A stretch of 64,000 nucleotides of DNA, from contig OY253649.1 in assembly GCA_958009055.1 (NCBI GenBank), forward strand, positions 1,302,001 through 1,366,000, read 5' to 3'. Of the stretch, positions 54,391 through 62,856 are shown piece by piece. Position 1 is the stretch's first letter. Each line of letters opens with the position of its first letter. The notes beneath the pieces were generated by a model that was not told where the DNA came from, ran no database searches, and worked only from the letters and a program-made list of their open reading frames with translations. The stretch is from Choricystis sp. odSpoLacu1 (taxonomy: Eukaryota; Chlorophyta; Trebouxiophyceae). The translations under genes and the position numbers were made by a program.

Positions 54391-55129
54391 ATGCTGTGCC
54401 CCTCCCGCCCCTCCTGCCTCCCGCATCGTCCGCGTACCCGGCTGGCGCGCCCACTTCGGGCCCTGGGTGGCGGCAGCGACAGGCGGCCCCTGCCGCACCT
54501 GGTGTCGCGCATTGGTGAGATGGAGAGAGGGTTTGGGTGAATTGCAGCGCCCGTGCCCGCGTGGCATGCTCTGTTGACTCCCGCAGAGCACGGCGCAGGG
54601 CACGTCCTAGTCAACCGCGCGGAAAGCGAGCCGTGAAAGAGGCGCCGTGCCTCCTAACGACGCCGCATCGTGTCGTGTTGGCGTTTCGAATTGGGCGTGT
54701 CTGCGGCGCGCTGTCCTCCCACACACCTCCTCCCTCCCTTCCTCTCCCCACCCACCAGTCTCCGACGATGGATCGATCACGTTTGTGTTTGGCGAGGAAG
54801 CGCCGGCTGTCGACGCCCCCGCGCCCGCGCCCGTCGAGCCCCCGGTCTCGCACCGCGCCGCGGCCGCGCTGGCGGCCGACCGCGCCGACGACGCTGCCGC
54901 CCCCGTCACCGCGGACGCTCCCGTCACCGCGCCGGGCATCGAGGCGGCTGCGGTGGCGGAGGAGGCACCGCTGGGGGGGGACGTCCCCGCGCGCCACCCG
55001 TCGCTGCCCGCGCTGCAAGCGATGAAGGTGGCCGAGCTGCGGGAGCTGGCGGCCGCGGCGTCGGTCAAGGGGGTCAGCAAGCTGAAGAAGGCGGACCTGA
55101 TTGACGCGCTGCTGGCGGTGGGCGAGTGA
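54391..55129 (+). CDS. Rho_N-domain protein, probably chloroplast (RHON1-like)
   Basis: Two exons (54391-54514, 54759-55129), 164 residues. Exon 1 is a transit-peptide-like sequence (MLCPSRPSCLPHRPRTRLAR). Exon 2 is acidic/Ala-rich and ends in a clear Rho termination factor N-terminal-like domain, MKVAELRELAAAASVKGVSKLKKADLIDALL. In plants such plastid proteins bind RNA and support plastid mRNA processing or termination (RHON1); the role here is inferred. Confidence 0.72.
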
Positions 55130-55952
55130 TGAGGTGTGTGTGGAAGGGGGGGGCGACTGCCCCATTTTTGTGTGCTTGATTTTTACTCCTTTTTTTTCCT
55201 CTGACTATGTGTGTGACTCTAGTGACAAAATGACCGCAACTAACAACCGCTCCTGCCATCCGGCGCCCGTCTTGATCAAAAAAAGGGGGGGGAGGGGGAA
55301 CATCGTCTTTGTTGGTTACATGGAGTTGCAAACGCGAAACGGGGGGAAGTCCAGAAGGCCAAAAGCTCTGGCCTGCGCCTGTGACATTTTTTAACATACC
55401 ATCGAAGTGTGTTTCGAGTTGGTAAAAAAGTTCACGGCCATCGGAAGCGACGCATGTCACCTTGGTGGGGAGAAAGCAGGAAGCACGGTGTGTGCGTGGC
55501 GGAAGATCGAGTGTCAGGGGGGGGGGGGGGGGGGAGCAAAAAGAAAGAAACCAGCTCGCGTGGACCCACCCGACGGCTGGCGAAAAGAGGCCCTTTTTGT
55601 GTGAATGTATTCGGGAAAAATGGAGGAAAAGAAAGGAACCCGCATAAGCTCCGCCCAGAAGCGTGGTGCGAAAGGACCTGCACTCTGGTCTGGTTGGATG
55701 CTTGTTGGGACCCACGTCGAGAGAGAGAAAGACGACGACGTAGAGGGGGGGGGGGGGGGGGGCGTCTGCGAGGGGGAAAAGATCGAACCACGAACGGGGG
55801 GAAAGGGAAAAGAAACTCGAGGGAGGGAAACGTCAAACCAACAATCGTTTTGAGGGTTAGGGTGGTTTTTTTTTTGAGGTGCATCGTGGGTGGGGGAGAT
55901 AGGGAAAAAGGGGGGGGGGGGGGGGGGGGGGGGGGAAGGGGAGGGGGGATGA
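55130..55952. other. Gene-free purine-rich region
   Basis: 823 bases with no credible gene. The + strand is G/A rich with very long G runs (about 18 near 55518, about 20 near 55747, about 27 near 55908). It mirrors the pyrimidine-rich stretch at 33.1-33.7 kb. A short GGGTTAGGG (55852-55862) is present but isolated. Open frames here are homopolymer artefacts. Confidence 0.6.
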
Positions 55953-56911
55953 TCACAGACGAAGAAAAGAGGCCCACAGATCAGCAGGAGCCAGGCGCGC
56001 TCTGCGCGACTCCGTGCGTGTCGGGGACGTTGGAATTGCGCGGTGTTTGACACAGCGTCGGCCGCGGCATGTGCATCGGCCGCGGCAGCCACAGGTGCAA
56101 ACTTGCTCAGTCTCCAGGCGCGTTGGAAATGGTTGGTCGCTTGCTCGCTCACGCACCGCAACAATTGCACGTCAGGCCTGTCGTTGCCCGCGCGGTGCTC
56201 GGCAAACGCGGCCGCCAGAGCCGCCATAAAATCTTTCACGTGTTTGCGCGACAGGGACGCGTCGCCGACGCGGTCGGCGGTTTCTTTCCAGCACCCCCAC
56301 TTGAGAGGTTGGCGGCTGCCATAGAATGCCTCCAGAATGGCGACCTTTTGGTCAAAGCTGCGGCCTCGCGCTGGCGCGTAGCGCGCCTGCGCACGGGCGC
56401 GCAGGCGTGGCGCGGGTCGAGCAGCCAGCCCGTTCATTGATACATCCGACGACAGCGACACGCCGCGTGGAGCCGCGTGGACGCGAGTGAGCGACGCCGT
56501 GGACGCGGATGCGGTCGCGCGACAGGGCGGCGCCACTGATGTCGGTGTCGGCGGCGACAACCCTGTGGAAGGGGGCGAGCCCCCGCACGACATCCCTGCA
56601 TGCGGCGACGCTGGCGACGGCAGAACCGCGTCACAACCCGACAGGGACGGAGCAAGGGGCAGGGGTGGAGGCGACTCGGCGAGGGGCAGGAGTGGAGGCG
56701 ACGAAGTGATGGCCGGCGGGGGCGGCGTGGTTTCGAGCGGGAGGCGCGGTACGCCGCTCACCGCAGGCAGCGAGTCCGTCTCGTCAAACTCGCCCAGAAA
56801 CAGGTCGTCACCGTCATCGTCGCCGTCCAGCAGCAGCGGGTCGAAATCGTCCAACACCATGTCGGACGGCTTGGGGAGGGTGCCAGCCGGCACAGTGTCG
56901 AGCGGCTGCGC
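55953..56911 (-). CDS. Long ORF in the same frame directly after the JmjC stop codon
   Basis: The frame continues without break from the codon after the JmjC TGA (56914-56912): AQPLDTVPAGTLPKPSDMVLDD. An acidic patch (LLLDGDDDGDDLFLGEFDE), a Pro/Ser linker and a basic Arg-rich segment (LRARAQARYAPARGRSFDQK) follow. The last part is a folded-looking block (FDQKVAILEAFYGSR, KWGCWKETADRVGDASLSRK, NHFQRAWRLSKFAP). G/C third-position bias is strong to about 55960, where the sequence runs into homopolymers. The true 3' end is unclear; a stop in a neighbouring frame lies at 55953. Either it is a separate gene starting at an internal Met (for example the codon at about 56860), or it is the C-terminus of the JmjC protein behind a nonsense or readthrough codon. 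Family unknown. Confidence 0.5.
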
Positions 56912-58888
56912 TCACGGCACCAGCCTCGCTGCGGCCGCCGCCGCGACGACAACATCCACGTCACATACCGACCGCAGCGTGCGCGCGTCGCCACCCAGCA
57001 AGCGGGTGAGGCCCGCTGTCGGCAGCCACGCATCGAGGGTCAGCGCCGCTGCCAGTGGCGGCCGCGCAGTGGCGCCACACCCCAGCGCACACAGCACGCT
57101 CTCATAGTCGGCCGTGCGTGCCACGTCGGCGCCGACCAGGCCGCCCGCGGCGGGGCGTTTGGCCGCGGCCGCGGCGGCGTAGGCGCAGTCGATGCACACG
57201 ATGTCGCCACGCTGCCACCGTTTCTTGGACCAGCACCCGTCGGCGGGCGCGAGCGCGGGCACAGCGCCCGCCAGCCGCACCCACGCGCAGCGCGGCGGCG
57301 ACCCGCACTGCGCGCACGCGCCCACGCAGTCGGCGACGGGGCCGGCGACCGCGCCATGCACGCGCGTCAAGTGGTCAACCTGCCACTCGACGCGCGCGGC
57401 TGCCGCGTTCCAGGCGACGGCCGCCGCTTTGGCGCAGGCGGGCGGCAGGCCGCCGTGTGCTGCGTGCTCCACCAACGCACGCGCGCGCGCCAGCACCATG
57501 CCGGCCACGTCGACCAGGGCCGGCGTGTGCAGCGCGCGGTGGCGGTCGGCCGCGTCCAGCGCGTGCAGCAGCCGGACGGGGGGCGCAAAGTTGACGGCTT
57601 CCCCGACGTGGACGCCCGCGCAGAAGCCAGCGTGGTAGGCGCGCGGAAACGTGACGACGAACGTGCCGGCCGTCTGGATGGCGCGGCGCACGCGCACGCC
57701 GGCGCGGGCCAGCTGGTCAGGCGGCACCAGCGTCGTCTTGGCGGTCAGCGTTGCCGTCGTCGCCGCCCGGTCGGCATCGGTGAGCGGCGCCGTCGGCGGC
57801 AGAGCTGACCGCGCGCGCCGCCGCGACGGCAGGCCGGGCGCGTACGTGCCGCGCGCGATCGCGCCCTCCAGCGCGTCCGCGTCGCGCGCGCCGACGCCGT
57901 ACCACACTTTGGCGTCGCCCGCGTGCGCGTAGCTGATGGAGAACAGGGCCGCATCCTCCACGTGCCACGCAAAGTGGGCAAACAGCTCGCCGATGTAGAG
58001 CATGGGCGTCGACACGCCGCGCACCGCGGCGGGGCCCGCCAGGCTGGCCAGCAGCGACCACGCCTCCAGCGGCAGACGGCGCAGGTTCCAGGGCGACGAC
58101 GCCAGCGGGCACCCGGTGGCGGTCGCGGCAAACAGGGACCCCTCCACGTCGTTGGCATAGTGCGAGGCGAGCGCGCCATTGCCGCGCGCGGCGCCCGCCG
58201 CCCACTCGTGCCAAAAGTCGGCCTCCACCGCGCGCGGCGGGGGAGCGACGCCGCCGCTCTGGTCGTAGCGACGCGCCAGGCTGGCGCGCGCAGCGTCCAC
58301 AAACGCGCCCACGGTGGTGGGGGTGCCAGTCTCTTCATACCGCGGAAACGCACGCACGTCGGTCCACGTGTGCGGCGCGACCAGCTGCTTGCGCACCCCC
58401 ATCTCAAAAGATGCGAGCGGCACGCCGTCGCCGTCGGCACCGTCGGCACCGGTGTAGACCTAGTTGAGGGGGTGGGGAGTGGGGTGGTGGTGGAGGTGAA
58501 CGTGGGTTGGGGAGGGGGAGGCAGGACGGCCGCACATGCACACAACCGACTCAGGACAACTCCCAACTCACCACGCCAGCGTTGAGCGTGGCAGCAGCGA
58601 CGGGAGGCACGATTTTGACGATGCCTGGGGGTGGCGGTGGGGGGAGGTAGGTGGTGAATTTGGATGCCGCTCTCGGCCCAAACACCCCACTCCTCTCTCC
58701 GCCCGTCTGTTTCTCCCCCACTTCCCCACTCACTCACCAAAGTCTTCATAGCGCTCCTGCAAACTGAGCACATACTCCAGCGGGCGGGCCCACTCGTCCA
58801 GCGAGGGCGTCACTTCGGGCGCGTCGACGATGGCGTCGCTGGCGGGGGCCAGCGCAGCGCTGTCGAGCGAGGGAGCGCGAGCACTCAT
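56912..58888 (-). CDS. JmjN/JmjC-domain histone lysine demethylase
   Basis: Fe(II)/2-oxoglutarate-dependent chromatin demethylase of the KDM4/KDM5 type. Three exons: 58888-58738, 58624-58572 and 58459-56912, 583 residues. JmjN: EVTPSLDEWARPLEYVLSLQ, then GIVKIVPP across the intron. JmjC: WNLRRLPLEAWSLL, GVSTPMLYIGELFAHFAWHVED (iron ligands His and Glu in HVED), SISYAHAGDAKVWYGV and FPRAYHAGFCAGVHVGEAVNF (third ligand His in YHAGF). A Cys-containing C-terminal part (CVGACAQCGSPPRCAW, DIVCIDCAYA) could be a degenerate C5HC2 finger. The frame stays open beyond the TGA. Confidence 0.9.
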
Positions 58889-59942
58889 CTGCAGCAGATA
58901 TTGACCGCTGGTTAGGACGCAGGAATCGCTGGAGCAGTCGCAGTGGGCGTGCGCAGATTGCGCTCAGCGGGCACAGCCCGCTGGTGTCTGTGGAGGTTTT
59001 GGGGGTCTACTGGGTCGGCTCGCCGTCCAGCCTCCCCCCCCCCCCCCCCCCCGGCCACTGGCGGCCAATTTTGCAGCCGTCCACTGGGAACAACGCCAAG
59101 CGCAACTCATTGTGTGCGTTTAGGGTGGCGACGGACGACGAAGCCGCACGTGCGCGCCGGGAAGCGCCCGCGGCATGCGTGTTAGGGCAAACACAATTTG
59201 GGGGCCCGACCCCTGTCACGGGGGGCGTCGCAGGGGCATAGCCTCCTCCCCACGCGACCACGCCGCCATGGCGCGACCGTGGGCAAACTCATGCAACCTA
59301 CCTCGCCCGTCGCCGCGGCCAGGTTGGCCTTTGGAGTGGCAGACACGCCGGCCCCGTTCTTGGAAAACAGTGCGCCTTGTGTGACTTGGAGCGCTGACTA
59401 CGGACGAGGCAGGACGTGCACACAGGAAGCGCCCCCCACCGCGCCCCCGCGCCCTCCGCGCGCCCTGCGCAGTCCACTCAAGGCTGTTGTGGTTTGCCAA
59501 TGCGCACGCCGGCAAGCGTGGGCAGTGCGAGAGAAAGGCAGCGGGGGCATTTACGTCTCGGCTCCAGTCGACGGAGGCTTCGACGTGCTGGCGTCTTCCC
59601 TTAGACACCACCTTCTACCCTTGCAACCCACACCCAACCCCAACCCGTCGTAGCACGGCCGTGCTACGACGGACCCCAGCACGCCTGTCCTAAGTCTGTC
59701 GAATGCCTGTGTTGATCATTTGCGAATAACGATCCAAACTTACACAACAGCAATACTTGTGTACCACTTGTGCGACACTCGGCTGATGCCCCAACCCAAT
59801 ACTGCTGCACCCAACCTCGCTCTGGTTTGTAACACAAGCAACAGAGATACTTGACGTTGCGTGGTTACATGCGAGGAAACAATAAGCACCTAGATTGCGT
59901 CCTCACGTGGAACAAATACTCAGCACCAGCAGCAATGATTCA
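58889..59942. other. Gene-poor transition region
   Basis: 1054 bases upstream of the JmjC gene. The first ~150 bases should be its promoter. A C16-like run lies at 59035-59052. From about 59700 the sequence becomes clearly less GC-rich. I see no gene here; it contains the palindrome at 59645-59672. Confidence 0.55.
59645..59672. repeat. 28-bp perfect palindrome
   Basis: The left arm CCGTCGTAGCACGG is followed without spacer by its exact reverse complement. It sits at the junction between GC-rich gene space and the lower-GC terminal region. It could form a cruciform or be a recombination, protein-binding or terminator site; function unknown. Confidence 0.9.
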
Positions 59943-60524
59943 TCACTGCCCCAAAGAAGGCAGCACGTCCGGGCAATACCCATACTTGGGTGGGCCGCCC
60001 GAGCACTGCGTGCAAACCTCGGTGGTGCGCGACGCCAGCCCCAAACCATCTTTGCAGATGAGTTCCAGCGAGACTTGGCCTTTGCCGATGCATGCTTTCG
60101 CGTTGAGCGTGCCGCAGTCGGCCGGGTTGGTTTTGCAGACACCAGCCCCCCCCGTGCAGTAGTCGTTGGGCCCTGAGCACTGGTCTCTGGGCAGCGGCTT
60201 GTCGGTGGGGTTGTGGTAGGTCCCGGGGCAGCACTTTTGGCCCGTGCCGCCGCATTCAGTCAGCGGGTATGGTTGGCACGTCTTCTCGTACGAGGGGCCA
60301 AGGTTCATCAAGCAGATCAGTTTGCCGCCCTTGCACCACGACACCTTGTTGCCCCCCTGGTCTATGGGCAGGTTGGGCGGCACTCCGGGCGCGCTCGCGG
60401 GGCAGCAGGCCCCGCCCACGGTGTCGCATTTGGCCGACGCGGGCGCTGGTGCAGGCGCTTGTGCGTTTGACAGCGGCGCAGTGCAGGCGACCACAAAGAG
60501 AATGGCTAGGCCACACAGGCGCAT
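59943..60524 (-). CDS. Secreted cysteine-rich protein with duplicated CCP motifs
   Basis: Intronless, 193 residues. A classical signal peptide (MRLCGLAILFVVACTAPLSNA) precedes a mature part with 18 Cys. Two related blocks occur: GGACCPASAPG...PIDQ and GTGQKCCPGTYHNPTDKPLP, each with a CCP core, suggesting an internal duplication. A third Cys-rich portion ends YCPDVLPSLGQ. Codon use is less GC-biased than in the genes to the left. An in-frame ATG 51 bases further upstream exists but would spoil the signal peptide. Probably extracellular or cell-wall associated; no named family recognised. Confidence 0.7.
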   Translation of the reverse strand: MRLCGLAILFVVACTAPLSNAQAPAPAPASAKCDTVGGACCPASAPGVPPNLPIDQGGNKVSWCKGGKLICLMNLGPSYEKTCQPYPLTECGGTGQKCCPGTYHNPTDKPLPRDQCSGPNDYCTGGAGVCKTNPADCGTLNAKACIGKGQVSLELICKDGLGLASRTTEVCTQCSGGPPKYGYCPDVLPSLGQ

Positions 60525-60924
60525 GTCGATGATTCGAGGGAAAAGACGGCGGGGGAGGGTGCGGTGGCAAAGCGTTGACGGTAATGACATCAGTAAAAAT
60601 AGAAAAATGAAAGACAAAAAACGGTCATAGCCCTCTCCACACCAGCCACTCCTCCACACAGCATGGTGTTCCCCCCGTCGCCCGACGCACCAAACTCACA
60701 CAGTCTAAAAAAACGTAGTTCCTTTTGTTTCTGGGAGTACGCGCTCGCCACTGAAACAGCGCCGTGTCACGACACGACGTTATGGCCGCGTCGCAACAAA
60801 GTCTCACCGTCAAACTGTGGCGCCCAATGAGCATACAACGACACGATCGAGCTCACGAATGCGCGCAGCAGTATTGACTGAGTATCAGCACGTAGTATTT
60901 GGACCGGTTGACGCCAGAACATTG
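60525..60924. other. Intergenic, lower-GC
   Basis: 400 bases upstream of the secreted Cys-rich gene, with A-rich tracts near 60595-60620 that may be promoter. No gene or clear TATA box seen. Confidence 0.5.
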
Positions 60925-61640
60925 ACGGAAACGTCGTACAGCCGCCAGCCGGCTAGCCACGCGATGCACCTGCGCGGACGTCAGTTGCGGTTAGAAGCCG
61001 CAGGCGCCGGCTGACACAGCGCGCTGCCCCCCCAGACGGTTGCTTGTGTCAAGTCGCGTTGCGATCCGGACGGGGAAAGGTGGCATGGCGGCCAGACGGC
61101 GTCGTGCAGTTGCCAGTCGTCCAGCAGCGCGACGCACCTGCACGGACGTGCGTTGCTGTGACAAGCTGTAGGCGCCGGCTGACGCAGCGCGCTGCCCCCT
61201 CACACGGTCGCTTGTATCACATTCGCGTTGCGTTCCGGACGGGGAAAGGTGGCACAGCGGCCAGACGGCGTCGAGCAGCCGCCAATCGGCCAGCGGTGCG
61301 AAGCACCTGCGCGGACGTGAGTTGCGGTGACAAGCTGTAGGCGCCGGCTGACGCAGCTCGTCGCCCCCCCAGACGGCCACTGGTGTCTAGTTCGCGCCGC
61401 TTTTCGGGCGGGGGATGGTGGCATGGCGGCCAGACGGCGTCGTGCAGCCGCCAGTCGGCCAGCAGCGCGACGCACCCGCACTGACGTCGACTGCGGTGAC
61501 AAGCTGTGGGCGCCGGCCGACACGGTAGGCTGCCCCCCCAGACAGCCGCTTGTATCACAATCGCGCTATATCCTGGACGAGGAAAGACGACGTCGTGGCC
61601 GGACGGAAGGACGACGTCGTGGCCAGACGGTGTTGGCGCT
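60925..61640. repeat. Tandem repeat, about 169-bp unit, four copies
   Basis: The anchor GGCGCCGG recurs at 61003, 61171, 61340 and 61509 (spacings 168, 169 and 169). Around each anchor the order is the same: a CAGCxGCCAGTCGGCCAGC-like segment, GACGCACCTGCxCGGACGT, GTGACAAGCTGTAGGCGCC, a C run, then TTGTxTCAxxTCGCG and GGCCAGACGGCGTCG. Copies differ at scattered positions. The last unit ends in a degenerate part containing a 22-bp direct repeat (GGACGACGTCGTGGCC-type, 61580-61625). Because the unit is not a multiple of three, the repeat-spanning ORFs are unlikely to be genes. Confidence 0.88.
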
Positions 61641-61898
61641 GGGACGTCGCTACGCAAGTCATGCGCCGCATCGATAGTCCGCGAGATTCATCCCGCAAAC
61701 GCTTAGGGCCGAGCAGTCAAATAAATTAGAAGAGATGTTGTGTTTGGTTGCCAAGTTGTCAAGATGTGATTTTGGGCTTAACTGGCGGGGGAGAGTCTGC
61801 GGGGAAAAGGGCTGACACTTGCGAGTTTGGACTTGTCTTCCCCCCCCCCCCGCCCCAAGGAAAAAACACGAGCGCGTCTGTTTGCAGTCGTTTACACA

Positions 61899-62312
61899 TC
61901 AAACAATGCTGCAAGACGTCACGCCAGCGACGTCAGCCGCGTTGGCGGTCAACGTGTATGACGTTTTGCTGCTGGTCGCGCCTTGGCACGTAATGGTCCT
62001 TTGGTTGCACACGATGGAGCCACTGGCGCCCGTCGCCACGCAGCTGTCGTCAAAGCCGGTGCCGCCCCGCGTGCCGCCAGCCGGGACGGTGACGAGCTTG
62101 CCCCCTGTGAAGCACATGACAGGGGTGGCTGACACACCCATCATTGCTGTGCAGGGGGACGAGTTTTGGAGGGACAGAGACGCGGCATGCGTGGACACGA
62201 TGCGGGCCAGGACACGATGCGGGCCTGCTGAGGATGACGGCAAGAGCAGCGCGAGTGGTGCGAGACACGGGGCCCCCCGATATTTCGAGCAATTGTTTCG
62301 TTTGTCCGACAA
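61899..62312 (-). CDS. Secreted Cys-containing protein, probably decayed paralogue of the next gene
   Basis: Open frame of 137 residues with a hydrophobic stretch (CLAPLALLLPSSSAG) and a C-terminal domain: SSPCTAMM...VMCFTGGKLVTVPAGG...DSCVATGASGSIVCNQRTITC, ending VTSCSIV. The spacing of PC, SC, C and SC matches the gene at 62415-62765. A 17-bp tandem duplication (62193-62209, 62210-62225) lies where the signal peptide should be and may have damaged it. It may be a pseudogene. Confidence 0.5.
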   Translation of the reverse strand: MSDKRNNCSKYRGAPCLAPLALLLPSSSAGPHRVLARIVSTHAASLSLQNSSPCTAMMGVSATPVMCFTGGKLVTVPAGGTRGGTGFDDSCVATGASGSIVCNQRTITCQGATSSKTSYTLTANAADVAGVTSCSIV

Positions 62313-62414
62313 ATGGGCTCATAAGTGCTGCGCGTGGTTTCTCCACGCACACAGGCTCTGGGATTCTTGGGGGCTTGTTTGGAACTTATTTACATGATGC
62401 AAAAGCCCCAACTC

Positions 62415-62765
62415 TCACGCCGGAGAGGCGCTGCACGACTTCACACCGTTCGACACGGTCATAGTGAATTGGTAGTTCGCAGGGTTTTTGTTTACGCCAT
62501 AGCTCCTGCAGGGGATCGCCGCGTCGTTGCCACACTTCATCTCTCCGCCAATCTGCGTGACGTCGCAGCTGCCAATCCCGTTGGTGAAGCTGTTACCAGG
62601 CGTAATGGAGATGCCGCTGTCGTTGGAGCAAGCGAAAGAATAGTAATTGGCATACGCATTTTGGATTTGGCAGGGCGTGTTGTTCTTGATGGAAATTTGA
62701 GCAGCCTGGGCAAAGGACGCGAAGCCCATCAGGCCAAGGAGGACGATAGCAAGAGCACGAGACAT
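62415..62765 (-). CDS. Small secreted cysteine protein
   Basis: Intronless, 116 residues. A textbook signal peptide (MSRALAIVLLGLMGFASFAQA) precedes a mature domain of about 95 residues, ISIKNNTPCQIQ...FACSNDSGISITPG...GSCDVTQIGGEMKC...IPCRSYG...YQFTMTVSNGVKSCSAS, with six Cys. A TATAAA on the same strand at 62856-62851, about 86 bases upstream of the ATG, is a plausible TATA box. Related in Cys pattern to 61899-62312. Function unknown. Confidence 0.72.
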   Translation of the reverse strand: MSRALAIVLLGLMGFASFAQAAQISIKNNTPCQIQNAYANYYSFACSNDSGISITPGNSFTNGIGSCDVTQIGGEMKCGNDAAIPCRSYGVNKNPANYQFTMTVSNGVKSCSASPA

Positions 62766-62850
62766 GGCGATGGAGGAGAGAGGTGAGTGGGCTGGAGGAC
62801 AAGAAAGTGGAAAAAGTGGAAGAAGTGTGACATGTTTTCTTGTGTTCTAT

Positions 62851-62856
62851 TTTATA
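62851..62856 (-). promoter_or_regulatory. Putative TATA box of the 62415-62765 gene
   Basis: TATAAA read on the minus strand in an A/T-rich patch, about 86 bases upstream of the start codon. Such boxes are not evident at the GC-rich genes to the left. Confidence 0.45.

Noticed and set aside
55846..55870. Telomere-like GGGTTAGGG
   Set aside because: Only about one and a half repeat units, isolated within a G-rich homopolymer region; no array here or at the window edge.
1..58888. Alternative genetic code (UGA or UAA reassigned)
   Set aside because: TGA, TAA and TAG all end conserved proteins at the expected point (for example KDEL-TGA, HDEL-TGA, the FATC end with TAG). The three in-frame stops are therefore local problems.
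60991..61657. Repeat-spanning minus-strand ORFs with recurring peptide units
   Set aside because: The unit is 168-169 bp, not a multiple of three, so no single frame follows the repeat; the ORFs are incidental.
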